DNA of 64,000 bases, taken from NCBI RefSeq assembly GCF_003075525.1, contig NZ_QDDR01000017.1, positions 1-64,000 on the forward strand. Reading direction: 5' to 3'. The stretch comes from Pararhodobacter aggregans (GTDB taxonomy: Bacteria > Pseudomonadota > Alphaproteobacteria > Rhodobacterales > Rhodobacteraceae). Shown here piece by piece: positions 1 to 9,406 of the stretch (position 1 is the first letter of the stretch; each line of letters opens with the position of its first letter). A program made the position numbers and the translations under genes. The notes beneath the pieces were generated by a model. It saw nothing but the letters and a program-made list of their open reading frames with translations. It had not been told where the DNA came from and searched no databases.

Positions 1-58
1 GGGTGCGAGCACGAATACTCCCTCGGAAAATACCACATGTGGTTGCTATCGAGGGAAA

Positions 59-90
59 GGTTGGCCAAAATCTGGCCAACCAAAATTTTT
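59..90. terminator. Rho-independent terminator-like hairpin
   Basis: A perfect 9-bp inverted repeat (GGTTGGCCA / TGGCCAACC) with a 5-nt loop is followed by AAAATTTTT. This is the form of an intrinsic terminator. It lies just upstream of the WGR gene and probably ends transcription arriving from the left. The first 58 bases show no recognisable gene. Confidence 0.6.
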
Positions 91-218
91 CCGAATTTTC
101 TGCACCATTTACTGCAAAGGGCTGGGGCGTGAGCCCCCTTTTTCTATTCTCGGGGCAATCGAGGTGGAAGCGCAGGCTTCCACCTGATATTGTCTAGGAA
201 ACCTCAGTCGATCACTAC

Positions 219-479
219 ATGTATCACAGCCCGATCCAGCTCGATGTCTTCCCGACCGACGTGCAGATGCGCCGGATCGATCCGGCGTGCAACATGCGTC
301 GCTTCTATCGGCTGAGCGTGCAAAGTGACCTCTTCGGTCGCGCGAGCCTCGTGCGCGAATGGGGCCGGATCGGCTTTCGGGGGCAGATGATGGTCGAGAC
401 GCACCCTGATGAAGGCAAGGCCATCACCGCTTTGATGAAGCTCGCAGCGGTGAAGAAGCGTCGCGGGTACGTTCAGTGA
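219..479 (+). CDS. WGR domain-containing protein
   Basis: The 86-residue product is almost entirely a WGR domain. It has the Arg-rich start of the fold (RFYRLSVQSDLFG), the name-giving segment REWGRIGF, and a tail with conserved basic residues. WGR domains occur in PARPs and in stand-alone plasmid proteins and are thought to contact nucleic acid; the role of the short bacterial forms is not established. The ATG lies 20 nt after a weak AGGAA, so the start is only moderately supported. It stands alone on the plus strand, facing the minus-strand hsd operon. Confidence 0.8.
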   Translation: MYHSPIQLDVFPTDVQMRRIDPACNMRRFYRLSVQSDLFGRASLVREWGRIGFRGQMMVETHPDEGKAITALMKLAAVKKRRGYVQ

Positions 480-537
480 ACGCTCTTGGACGCAGCCATT
501 TCCCCCACTTTTTCATCGCATCAAGAGTTCTGCTGGA

Positions 538-3500
538 TCAATCAGGAGTGAGGTCCAACGCCTCGCCCCGCTTCAGGATCTCGTAGATCACCCCTTCAAG
601 GATCGGCAGTGCCTGCCGATCCTTGCTAAGGAGAAGCGTGGCGAGCGCGCTATGCGAGGACATGGCCCGGACCACTGCCGCCTGCACCGCGCCGGGGAGG
701 TTCCCCTTCATCGCTTGATCCTTACTGTTCTTGTCGATCTGGGCCATCACAACCGGGTTCTGGCGGGTAATTGCGGCGACCTGGTTCACGAAAGCGACCT
801 GGTCCTCGAGCGGGGTCGCCTCTCCGAAGAGGCTGTTCAGGCGCTCGATCAGCTCCTGCATGTAGACCGGTAGGGCACCGGGCCGTCCGCCGCCGCCCTT
901 TATGGGGTCGAGGGTGGGGCGCTCCTCATCCTCGCCGTTGCTAGGCTCCTCTCGCTCCACGATGTCATAGCCGGTCAGCGCGATCCCGTGCAGGTCGATC
1001 TCGGACGCGGGCACCCCGTCCAAACGGTTCGCCAGCAGCTTCGAGAAGGCGGCGAAGACCTCAAGGTCCGGGTCACCGAGATCGATCAGCTGAGCGACAT
1101 AGGCGTAAAGGCGGCCGAACCGCGACAGGCCTGCCTTGAAATCCGTCAGCGACACGATCGCCGTCTCGACCTGTTCGCGCGCGTGATCCGCGCGCTTCAT
1201 CCCGTCCTCGTTCCCGACCGCTTTCGCCTTCTGCCAGGCGTCCTCGGCCTCTGTGGCCCGGTTTCGAAGCTCCGTGAGCCGATGGTTATAGGCGTCGGTC
1301 GGTTCCTGCGTCGCGGCGTACATCGCCTTGTGCGCCGCCTCGTCATCGGTGCCGCTGGCGGCGGCCGTCGCTGTCCGAAACCGGGCCTTCTGGAAGTCGA
1401 GGACGTGTGTCTGGTCATAGACCCCCTGATCGTCGAGGAACTCCTTCAGGTCATAGATGACGTTGAGGTCCTGCACCTCCTCGATCTTGGCGCCCCTGTC
1501 ATACTGGGCAAAAGCGGCCCGGACCACGTCCGGGTCGTTGATGAAGTCTATGATGAAGGTCTGGTCCTTCCCGGGAAAGGTCCGGTTCAGACGGGAGAAG
1601 GTCTGGACGATCTCGACCGCGTTCGCGATCTTCTTGTCCACATACATCGCGACCAGCTTCGGCTGGTCGAACCCGGTCTGGAACTTGTTCGCGACCAGCA
1701 TGACCCGATATTCCGGCCGGTCGAAGACGTGGCGCAGATCCTTGCCGCAGGCGTCCGGGTTCATGTTCACCTCGGTAAACTCCGCGTCCTCTTCAACGAC
1801 GAACGCGTCCCCCTGCAGCAGTTCGTCGTTCGGGTGCATCACCTCGCGCCCGGTCAGTTTGCCCGAGAAGGCGACGAGGGCGCGGATGTTGCCGTATTCC
1901 GGGTTCGCGGCGATGAAGGCGTCGAAGGCCCGCTTGTACCGGACCGCAGAGGCCCGGGAACTGGTGACCACCATGGCCTTCGCTTTCCCGTCCAGAAGGT
2001 GGGCCACGTTCTTCGAGAAGTGCTCGATGATGAACCGAACCTTCTGGGTGACGTTGGTCGGGTGAAGCGTCATCCACTTTGCCAGCGCCCGTTTGGCGGC
2101 CTTCCCGTCGACCCGCTTCTCGTCGACGATCTCTTGTCCGAGGTTGAACGCCGTCTTGTAGGGGACGTAGCCGCGCAGAACGTCCAGGATGAACCCTTCC
2201 TCGATTGCCTGGCGCATCTCGTACTTGTGGAATGAGACCGGCAGGTTGTCTTCCGCGGCGGGCCTCGTCGGGTCCGTCGGGCGTCCGAACAGCATCATGG
2301 TCGAGTGTTTTGGGGTCGCGGTGAAGGCGAAATGGGACACGTTCGCCGGTCGCTTCCGGGACCGCTGGACCTCCAGAAGGATGTCCTCGACCGTCATCTC
2401 CGACATATCCTGCTTGGCCGACAGGGCCAGCGTCGCCTGTAGCTTCGAGGCCGTGTTTCCGGTCTGGGAATTATGCGCCTCGTCGATGATCACTGCGAAG
2501 TTCCGGTCCCGCAGGGACGTCTCCGTCAGGATCGCCTCCATGGCGAAGGGGAAGGTCTGGATGGTCACCACGATGATCGGGGTGCCCTTCAGCATCGCCT
2601 CGCTCAGCTGCTCGCTCTTCGACTTCGACGAGGTCTCCCGGTCGATCGCCGCGATCAGCCCCTTCTGGTGGTCGATCTGCTGGACCGCATCCTGCAGCTG
2701 CCCGTCCAGGACGTTCCGGTCTGTCACGATGATCACCGTGTCGAAGATCGGCGTCCCGTCGTCCCGGCGCAGCTTCACAAGGTCATGCGCCGTCCAGGCG
2801 ATGGTCGAGGTCTTTCCGGACCCGGCGCTGTGCTCGCACAGGTAGGGGTGCCCCGGGCCCTTCGCCTTCGCGTCGCCGATCATCTTGTTGACCGCGTCGA
2901 ACTGGTGGAACCGGGGGAAGATCAGGGTCTCCTTGACCGACCAGTTCCCCTTCAGGTCGACCACGTTCTTCTTCTCGGCATAGACAAAGCTGTGGAAGAT
3001 CCGCAGGAACGCGTCTGGCTGACAGATCTCCTCCCAGAAATAGGCGACCGGGTATTCCCCGTCGGCCCGCGCCGGGTTGCCGGCCCGGCCGTTATCCCCC
3101 TTGTTGAAGGGCAGGAAGAAGGTGTCCTCGCCCGCGAGCTTGGTGGTCATCCAGATCTCGCTGTCCGACATCGCGAAATGAACCACGGCGCCCCGATGCT
3201 GCGTCAGGAGCGAGTGCGTGCGTTTCGTGATCGGATCGGCCGGGTGGCGGTCTGTCCGGTACTGGGCCTTCGCGTGTTCGACCGACTGGGTGAAGTCCGT
3301 CTTCAGCTCGACCGTGGCCAGCGGCAGGCCGTTCAGGAACAGGCCGAGGTCGATGGCGAGCTCGCGGCTCGGGTGATATTTCAGCTGCGGCACGACCCGC
3401 AGCCGGTTCGATGCGTAGCGGTGCAGGACCGCATCGTTACGCTGGTCCTCCGGGGCCGCCTCGGACAGGTCGAGGCGGCCGGCACCGGCGATCGAAAAGC

Positions 3501-3765
3501 CCCGGCGCAGCGTCTGGACCATCCCCTGTTTCTCCAGCGCCGTCTCTAGCCGGTCCATGACGACCGTCAGGGTTTTGTCGCCATTCATCGCTTGTAGGCG
3601 GTCCCATTTCTGCGGCTGGGTGGCCCGTAGCCAGGCTTCCAGATCCTCCGGGTACATGGCACGGTCCGCGTCGTAGGCGTCGGTCGACCCAACCAGCCAG
3701 CCCGACGCGGCGAGCTTCTGGACGATGTAGGACTCGAGGTGCTTCTCGTGATGCAGGTCGCTCAT
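538..3765 (-). CDS. hsdR: Type I restriction endonuclease subunit R
   Basis: This is the motor and nuclease subunit of a type I restriction-modification complex, which translocates unmodified DNA and cleaves it at a distance. The 1075-residue length is normal. An N-terminal PD-(D/E)xK nuclease is visible around D139 and ELK at 153-155. Walker A (AGSGKT) is at about 314-319 and a DEAH box at 428-431, followed by SF2 helicase motifs and a long C-terminal region that would bind HsdM. The ATG at 3765 is chosen over an in-frame upstream ATG at 3840 because GGAGG sits 7 nt before it and because it overlaps the TGA of the GIY-YIG gene as ATGA. It is the last gene of the operon. Confidence 0.96.
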   Translation of the reverse strand: MSDLHHEKHLESYIVQKLAASGWLVGSTDAYDADRAMYPEDLEAWLRATQPQKWDRLQAMNGDKTLTVVMDRLETALEKQGMVQTLRRGFSIAGAGRLDLSEAAPEDQRNDAVLHRYASNRLRVVPQLKYHPSRELAIDLGLFLNGLPLATVELKTDFTQSVEHAKAQYRTDRHPADPITKRTHSLLTQHRGAVVHFAMSDSEIWMTTKLAGEDTFFLPFNKGDNGRAGNPARADGEYPVAYFWEEICQPDAFLRIFHSFVYAEKKNVVDLKGNWSVKETLIFPRFHQFDAVNKMIGDAKAKGPGHPYLCEHSAGSGKTSTIAWTAHDLVKLRRDDGTPIFDTVIIVTDRNVLDGQLQDAVQQIDHQKGLIAAIDRETSSKSKSEQLSEAMLKGTPIIVVTIQTFPFAMEAILTETSLRDRNFAVIIDEAHNSQTGNTASKLQATLALSAKQDMSEMTVEDILLEVQRSRKRPANVSHFAFTATPKHSTMMLFGRPTDPTRPAAEDNLPVSFHKYEMRQAIEEGFILDVLRGYVPYKTAFNLGQEIVDEKRVDGKAAKRALAKWMTLHPTNVTQKVRFIIEHFSKNVAHLLDGKAKAMVVTSSRASAVRYKRAFDAFIAANPEYGNIRALVAFSGKLTGREVMHPNDELLQGDAFVVEEDAEFTEVNMNPDACGKDLRHVFDRPEYRVMLVANKFQTGFDQPKLVAMYVDKKIANAVEIVQTFSRLNRTFPGKDQTFIIDFINDPDVVRAAFAQYDRGAKIEEVQDLNVIYDLKEFLDDQGVYDQTHVLDFQKARFRTATAAASGTDDEAAHKAMYAATQEPTDAYNHRLTELRNRATEAEDAWQKAKAVGNEDGMKRADHAREQVETAIVSLTDFKAGLSRFGRLYAYVAQLIDLGDPDLEVFAAFSKLLANRLDGVPASEIDLHGIALTGYDIVEREEPSNGEDEERPTLDPIKGGGGRPGALPVYMQELIERLNSLFGEATPLEDQVAFVNQVAAITRQNPVVMAQIDKNSKDQAMKGNLPGAVQAAVVRAMSSHSALATLLLSKDRQALPILEGVIYEILKRGEALDLTPD

Positions 3766-4688
3766 TCCGTCACCTCCGATCCACCGGCCTGCGCCTGCTG
3801 CCACTCGTGATAATTCAATTTCGATCCCCGAACCTTCCATTCCAGCCGCCCGTTGCTGTTCCGGTCCAGCACCACCGCCGCGGCGGCCGACGGGCTGCTG
3901 AACGGCCAGGGTTTGGCGAAGCGCATCCGGTCCTCCGCGTGAGGGACCAACGCGCCCTCGGCGATCATCTTGTCCTTAAGGCCGCCATAGCTCTGCTGGA
4001 CATAACCGGTCCCGATCAGGGCCTCGGAGCCTTCTAAAACAACGAACTCACCGTCCTCTTCGACGGCAGTCGCCTGGACGCCGCTCTTGTGACGGATCTC
4101 GAAATGGACCTCTTCGACGGTCCTATCATCAGCGGGTTTCGCGACCTGCGTCACGGCGCGCGGCTGAGGTTTCAGCATGTCGAGCCCGATGACCGGCAGG
4201 ATAATCCGCAGGTTCGCGAGGAACTGTTCCATGTTCGCGACATCCGCTTCAGGCAGGCGGCGTCGGTCGGTGTCGGGCTGGGTCCCGTTGTCCAGCGCCA
4301 CCCGGCCCGCCTGCGTGGTAACCCGGATCAGCCGGGCCTCGAGGTATTCGGCGTGCCCCTTGGACAGGTCGTCGTCGCTGGTCGTGACGGTGATCGCGGT
4401 TTCCCAGAAGTCGCGCTTCTTCGCGCTCTGTTCGATCCTTTCGGACACTGAGTTGCCTGACCCGATATAGACACGGGTCACGCCGGGCTTGTCCGGGTCC
4501 GGTCCGGACAGGATATAGACCCCGGTCCGGTCCACCTCGGCCCGGGCGGTCAGGTCGCCGAAGGCCGAGGCGCCGCTGACGAACAAAAGACCCGTCCAGC
4601 CGTGGATCGTCGCCTTGCGTAGGCCCGTGGGTTTCCCGTCGACCAGGAAAAGCTGGATGGTCCGCCCGAAGGTTTCGCCTGTGGTCAT
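3762..4688 (-). CDS. GIY-YIG nuclease family protein with C-terminal DUF4357-like domain
   Basis: The 308-residue protein has a GIY-YIG core near residues 56-125: GVYIL and VYIGSG, then a downstream Arg/Glu-containing helix (EYLEARLI). The C-terminal 90 residues, with GTGYVQQSYGGLKDKMIAEG and WKVRG, resemble the DUF4357 module often found next to type I restriction genes. The family cuts DNA, but the substrate of this branch is not known. It lies between the Abi gene and hsdR and overlaps hsdR by 4 nt (ATGA), so the two are translationally coupled. It is probably an accessory effector of the restriction operon. Confidence 0.85.
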   Translation of the reverse strand: MTTGETFGRTIQLFLVDGKPTGLRKATIHGWTGLLFVSGASAFGDLTARAEVDRTGVYILSGPDPDKPGVTRVYIGSGNSVSERIEQSAKKRDFWETAITVTTSDDDLSKGHAEYLEARLIRVTTQAGRVALDNGTQPDTDRRRLPEADVANMEQFLANLRIILPVIGLDMLKPQPRAVTQVAKPADDRTVEEVHFEIRHKSGVQATAVEEDGEFVVLEGSEALIGTGYVQQSYGGLKDKMIAEGALVPHAEDRMRFAKPWPFSSPSAAAAVVLDRNSNGRLEWKVRGSKLNYHEWQQAQAGGSEVTE

Positions 4689-4743
4689 GGAGCCACCTCT
4701 TTCAGAGGTTTTGCCAGCTTTGATTGGGCAGTAACCGGCATTT

Positions 4744-5646
4744 TCATACCTTCCATACCGATCTGACGCGCCAATCCGTTGGAAAGCCCATGCTGGCAGG
4801 ATCGGCCAACGGGCAGCCGTCGATCAGCGCAACAAGGCGCTGTTTCCATTCATTGCCCGGCGCGATCAGGGCCAAAAGATAATCGAGCGTCACCAGAGTG
4901 TTATGCAGATAGCGCGGATCGGCATCTCGCATGGCAACGGGCAGTTTGGCGGGGTATCTCGGAACCGTCATTTTGACCGTGAAGCGCTTGTTCCACAGCC
5001 TGCCATGGTGGGCGCAGATGTTGCGGACATGGCTGATATGGTGGGCGAAAGACGTGACAACTTTTTCGTCCAGCGCGAAGGGGGCTGCGATGGCGTTTCT
5101 ATCGCTGCGCAGTTTCAGGTCGCTGTAGAATTTCGACAGCAACCCGAAGGACATGACCTCTGCCGCCATCCAGACCGGCGGCAGCTTCGGCGAGGTGTAT
5201 TTGTCGCGATAATGGGTCGCGAACGTGTCGCGTGAGCGGGTGAACTCCTTGTTCAACTCGGCAACGGCGGACGCATGACGCCCGATATGGGCATAGTGGC
5301 CCTGTTCGAGATAGCCATGGGGGCCATAGGTCATCGCCATGTGATGCGCCCATTGCGCGCGCAAGGCCACTTCGACCCGCTCGATGGCGTCCAGGACCAG
5401 CAGCCGCAGTGCGCGGTCGAAGATGTAGAGCGTCAGCACATCCTCGAAGGTTGTCCCGTCGCGGAAGGCGTGATCGCCATTGTTCGCGGCGGGCACCTCG
5501 AAGGGCAGCCAATAGGCCCGCAGCCGATAGTAGGAGATGAAGTTCAGGTAGTGCTGTGCCTGGGCGTCATCACCGACAATCATGCCGCGACGTTTGAGGA
5601 GTTCGATCTGGTCCTGAACGGATACGGCGGGTTTTTCGAACTTCAT
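4744..5646 (-). CDS. Abi_2 (AbiD/AbiF-type) abortive infection protein
   Basis: The 300-residue protein matches the Abi_2 family. It starts with the typical [17 protein letters not shown] segment, continues with [18 protein letters not shown], and carries a HEPN-type R-x4-H motif at R208-H213 (RNICAHH). HEPN proteins are commonly RNases that stop growth on phage infection; that activity here is inferred from the family. The gene stands 166 nt after hsdS and 55 nt before the GIY-YIG gene inside the hsd operon, so it is likely co-transcribed as a second line of defence. Confidence 0.9.
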   Translation of the reverse strand: MKFEKPAVSVQDQIELLKRRGMIVGDDAQAQHYLNFISYYRLRAYWLPFEVPAANNGDHAFRDGTTFEDVLTLYIFDRALRLLVLDAIERVEVALRAQWAHHMAMTYGPHGYLEQGHYAHIGRHASAVAELNKEFTRSRDTFATHYRDKYTSPKLPPVWMAAEVMSFGLLSKFYSDLKLRSDRNAIAAPFALDEKVVTSFAHHISHVRNICAHHGRLWNKRFTVKMTVPRYPAKLPVAMRDADPRYLHNTLVTLDYLLALIAPGNEWKQRLVALIDGCPLADPASMGFPTDWRVRSVWKV

Positions 5647-5812
5647 GCGGCACTCCTGTGCCGCGAAAGCGATACCCTAAAAACAAGTAACCCGCCGGGG
5701 TGCGCAGTGCGAAACCGAGGTTCCGTCCGAGGCGTGGCGGGTCTTGTTGAGACTGTAAATAGGGCAGGAACCCTACCAAAGCAATAAGAAACCGACCGGT
5801 CCGCGCCAAAAG

Positions 5813-7045
5813 TCATGCCGCCGCCCTCACGTCGATCTTGCCGGTGACGGCGGCGGTGATCAGGGCCGCACGCTTCTCGCGCAGGAGGTCGATGCTGCGC
5901 TCGGTCAGGGAGATCAGACCCCGGATGCGCTCAAGCTCGACGTCGATCCGCTCAGCGATGAGCCTCTGCTCCTCAATCGGCGGCATGTAAACAGGAAGTC
6001 CCAGAAACTTCTCGGGCTCCATGCGCCACTGGTCGGTCCGGATGCCGTTTGAAATGAGGCGATAGACCCACGGCATAGGTTGCGCCCGCAGGTAGTGATG
6101 CATGTACCGGGGGTCGTGTTCTCCGATGGGACGCATGACAACATAGTCCGGGCTGGTAATGCCTCTCATGGGAGCGATCCCCATTGACCCCTGCCAAGCC
6201 TTCATCTTGTTGATGACAAGGTCGTTCGGGTTGACCAACTGATATTTGGACAGGTCTTCGGGCGTCTTGTTAATGTTGTCGTCGCGGGATGATTTCTCGA
6301 TCACACCGAACTCGCGATAAACCGAAAGGACAGTCAGGTCCTCATACCCCTGCCGTTTCTCCTGCCTGAAATGATCCTTCATCCGGCCCCGAACCCAATG
6401 CGCCGGAACCCGTCCTCGCCAATCCACTCCACTGTCGATGGTGGGCGCGTTCCGGTCGAGCCCCCGCCGAACGAGACGGGATATTGCCGCCTTCTCCTTT
6501 TCCTTCAGCAGCGCGATGAACCGGGCCTTCTTCTCGATCAGGCCGTCAATCCGGCCGGTTTCGCCGTCCAAGAAGCGCGCAATCTCGATCTGATCCCCAT
6601 GAGGGGGTGTTGGAACGCCGATGGCCCCAACGTAAGACCATTCCGCCCTCGGCATCTTCGCGCCGTTGGTAGACCCATTAACGACATCAATGAACATCTG
6701 GTTCACCAACACATAAAACATGAACTTCGGGTCACATGCCGGTTCAGGGCGAAGTGCCCAAAGGTCACCGACGGCATCACCGGGCTCGCGCGCAAGAAAC
6801 ACCTTCGCGAGATATGGGCGCAGCTTACCGAACAGCAGGTCGTCTGGCTGAAACTTCACTCCGTCACCGTCAAAGGTAGATCCCGTTTCAAGTTCTTTCC
6901 CGGTCCATCCCTCTATGTTCTCGAGGGCCATAACTTTTCCAGCGCCATTCCCCTTATCGGACAGGCGTCGCAGGTTGTGTTTGAGAGGCTTCAGTATCCA
7001 GCCCGCTGGAATGGAACCGGCGCTTACCGCAGGTCTGGAGATCAT
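5813..7045 (-). CDS. hsdS: Type I restriction-modification specificity subunit S
   Basis: The 410-residue protein has the bipartite HsdS layout of two target-recognition domains, each followed by a conserved helical spacer. The first spacer contains GDQIEIARFLDGETGRIDGL and the second IEEQRLIAERIDVELERIRG. The two domains would each read half of a split DNA target, which cannot be predicted from sequence. The ATG overlaps the TGA of hsdM (ATGA), as in most type I operons. The product should assemble with HsdM and HsdR encoded on either side of it. Confidence 0.95.
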   Translation of the reverse strand: MISRPAVSAGSIPAGWILKPLKHNLRRLSDKGNGAGKVMALENIEGWTGKELETGSTFDGDGVKFQPDDLLFGKLRPYLAKVFLAREPGDAVGDLWALRPEPACDPKFMFYVLVNQMFIDVVNGSTNGAKMPRAEWSYVGAIGVPTPPHGDQIEIARFLDGETGRIDGLIEKKARFIALLKEKEKAAISRLVRRGLDRNAPTIDSGVDWRGRVPAHWVRGRMKDHFRQEKRQGYEDLTVLSVYREFGVIEKSSRDDNINKTPEDLSKYQLVNPNDLVINKMKAWQGSMGIAPMRGITSPDYVVMRPIGEHDPRYMHHYLRAQPMPWVYRLISNGIRTDQWRMEPEKFLGLPVYMPPIEEQRLIAERIDVELERIRGLISLTERSIDLLREKRAALITAAVTGKIDVRAAA

Positions 7046-9060
7046 TCCGTGACCTCCGCCAGCACCGCCGCGATTTCGGCCTCGACCGCCTTCAGCTCGG
7101 CGTCGATATCCTCCAGATCGCGGGGCGGCTGGTATTCATAGAAGTAGCGGTTGAAGTTGATCTCATACCCCACGACGCCCACCTGGCCGTCGTAGTCGTC
7201 GCGGAAATCCTCATCCACATAGGCGTCGGGCGCATGGGGCAGCACCTCCTGTGCCATGTAGTCCGGGATGTCGGTGCCAAGCGGGATGTTCTCGTAATCC
7301 GTAAGGTCGTCATCGGGGATGACCGCGCCCTTCTTGTCCAGAACCGGGTCAAGCTCCGGGTCCCGCAGGCCGAACGCCTTCTGGAAGGCCTTGATCAGGG
7401 CGGCGTTCACTTTCCCGAGCCCGGCGTCCCACTTCGCCGCGTTTTTCGCCCACGGGTCGACCCAGCCCCAAGCCTGCGCGTCGCCCATCATCTCTTTGAG
7501 CCGGGCGGTCCAGCCGGCCTGCTGGTCCGGGGTCAGCTTGCCCCAGGCCGTCTCATCCGCCAGCGCGGCCAGCCCCTCTGCCGAGATCACGATCTTCTTG
7601 CGCAGCGGGCGCAGGACCTTGACCCGGCGATAGCCGAAATCGCGGGCGTCGAAGATCCGGCTCTCCTTCGTCTCGGCAAAGTCGGAATACATCTGGACGA
7701 TCTGGCGGATCTGGTCATCCCCGACCCGGCGGCGCTTGTTCCCCTCGCTCTTGCGCATGGGCTCATACAGAGCGGTCGCGTCGATCAGCTGGACTTGCCC
7801 CTTCCGGTGGGCCGGCTTCTTGTTGGACAGAAGCCAGATGTAGGTGCCGATGCCGGTCCGGAAGAAGATCTCGGTCGGAAGGGCGATGATCGCCTCGACC
7901 ACGTCCTCCTCCAGCAGGTAACGCCGGATTTCGGATTCGCCCTGACCTGCGTTCCCGTTGAACAGGGGCGAGCCGGACAGGACGATCGCCGCCCGCCCGC
8001 CGCCGCGCTCCGGCGTCTCCAGCTTGCTGAGGAGGTGGAGGAGGAACAGCATCGACCCGTCGCTGACCCGTGGCAGCTTGGGGCCGAACCGGCCCTCGAA
8101 CCCCTTTTCCTGATGTTCCCGGACCACGGCGGTCTGGTCTTGCTCCCACTTTTTGCCAAACGGGGGATTCGAGACGCAGTAGTGGAACTTGTCGGAGGTC
8201 AGCTTGTCGTCGGACAGGGTGCTGCCGAGCTTAATGTTCTTGGACAGGTCCCGGCCCGGATCGGACTCAACGGTCTTGAGCAGCATGGAGGCGAGACAGA
8301 CCGCGTGGGTTTCCGGTTCCAGCTCCTGCCCATAGGGCACGATGACCGGGGCGATGGAGTAGCGGTCCCGCAGGGCGTTCACATGTTCCATCCCGTCGGA
8401 CAGAAAACCCCCGGTCCCGCAGGTAGGGTCATAAAGCGTCCGGATCAGGCCCGGGTTGTCGATGAACATCTGGTCATCCGGGTCGAGCAGCAGCTCGATT
8501 GCCAGATGGACCACGTCGCGCGGGGTCATGAAATCCTCGGCCGCCTCGTTCACCTCCGCCCCGAAGCGGCGGATCAGGTGTTCGTAGACGTTGGACATGA
8601 CCCGTTCCGGAACCGCGTCCGGGTGCAGGTCGATGGCGGCGAAGTTCTGACATATCTTGTAGAGGACCCCGGCCTTGTCCATTCGGGCGAGCGTGTTGGC
8701 GAAGTCGAACTGTTCGAAGATGACCCGGGCGTTGTCGGAGAAGGAGGCGATGTAATCCTCGAGGTTCTGACGGGTGCGGGTCGCACCGAGGCTGCGCAGG
8801 TCGTAGTTCGAGGTGTTGTAGAACGGGTATCCGGTCTGGGTCCGCAGGATCACGCCCAGGTCAATCGGGCTGTCCTTCATGTTCTTGACAGTTTCGCGCA
8901 CCTGATCCCGGGTCGGCTCAAGAACGCATTCCAGGCGGCGCAGCAGTGTGAAGGGCAGGATGATTTTGCCGAAGTCGACGTGCTTGAAGTTGCCCCAGAG
9001 GTCATCCGCGTTCTTCCAGATGAAATCCGCGAGGGAGGTGTTCGTCGTCTGGGTGTTCAT
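7042..9060 (-). CDS. hsdM: Type I restriction-modification DNA methyltransferase subunit M
   Basis: This is the N6-adenine methyltransferase subunit of the type I complex. The 672-residue protein has an N-terminal HsdM helical domain, the SAM-binding motif DPTCGTGGF at 211-219 and the catalytic NPPF at 298-301. The C-terminal extension of about 170 residues is longer than in classical HsdM. It starts directly after the TAG of the small upstream gene (TAG-ATG abutting) and is coupled to hsdS by a 4-nt overlap. Confidence 0.96.
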   Translation of the reverse strand: MNTQTTNTSLADFIWKNADDLWGNFKHVDFGKIILPFTLLRRLECVLEPTRDQVRETVKNMKDSPIDLGVILRTQTGYPFYNTSNYDLRSLGATRTRQNLEDYIASFSDNARVIFEQFDFANTLARMDKAGVLYKICQNFAAIDLHPDAVPERVMSNVYEHLIRRFGAEVNEAAEDFMTPRDVVHLAIELLLDPDDQMFIDNPGLIRTLYDPTCGTGGFLSDGMEHVNALRDRYSIAPVIVPYGQELEPETHAVCLASMLLKTVESDPGRDLSKNIKLGSTLSDDKLTSDKFHYCVSNPPFGKKWEQDQTAVVREHQEKGFEGRFGPKLPRVSDGSMLFLLHLLSKLETPERGGGRAAIVLSGSPLFNGNAGQGESEIRRYLLEEDVVEAIIALPTEIFFRTGIGTYIWLLSNKKPAHRKGQVQLIDATALYEPMRKSEGNKRRRVGDDQIRQIVQMYSDFAETKESRIFDARDFGYRRVKVLRPLRKKIVISAEGLAALADETAWGKLTPDQQAGWTARLKEMMGDAQAWGWVDPWAKNAAKWDAGLGKVNAALIKAFQKAFGLRDPELDPVLDKKGAVIPDDDLTDYENIPLGTDIPDYMAQEVLPHAPDAYVDEDFRDDYDGQVGVVGYEINFNRYFYEYQPPRDLEDIDAELKAVEAEIAAVLAEVTE

Positions 9061-9240
9061 CTATTCGCCTTCACTTTTTTTCTTATTCGCTTCGAGGTGG
9101 TCTTCCAGAAGCCGGGCCGCCAGACGGAAACCGTCGACTTGGCTCATCCGGTGCCGGACACAGAGCTCCTTGAAGGCCCACCGCTCGTCGGCGGTGATCT
9201 TCAAATTTAGGTTCGAAAGTTTCGCGTCGTCATCGCCCAT
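9061..9240 (-). CDS. Small ribbon-helix-helix-like protein, first gene of the hsd operon
   Basis: The 59-residue product has a short β-strand (NLNLKIT) followed by two helices (DERWAFKELCVRHR and SQVDGFRLAARLLEDHL) and a Lys/Glu tail. This is the pattern of an Arc/MetJ ribbon-helix-helix DNA-binding protein. The ATG at 9240 is preferred over one at 9276 because AGGAG lies 7 nt before it. Its stop abuts the hsdM start codon, so it is in the same transcript and is a plausible autoregulator of the operon. No named family was recognised. Confidence 0.65.
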   Translation of the reverse strand: MGDDDAKLSNLNLKITADERWAFKELCVRHRMSQVDGFRLAARLLEDHLEANKKKSEGE

Positions 9241-9406
9241 CGGGCATCTCCTCGCGGACAATGACTTATCTTCCATTCTTCCATTACAGATTTCAATCTC
9301 TTTTGCTCCTGCGGGCCTTTCTCGACCTTATCCATGGGTGGATCTGTGATTTTCCAAGGGGGCGTCTGATCCAGCGCCTCCCCTGTTTGAGCAGTGCTCG
9401 TTTGGG

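Noticed and set aside
3-197. A 64-residue GTG-started frame at the window start
   Set aside because: It crosses the terminator hairpin at 59-90 and has no ribosome site or family.
7234-9210. A 658-residue plus-strand frame opposite hsdM
   Set aside because: hsdM has complete methyltransferase motifs on the other strand; the frame has no family features.
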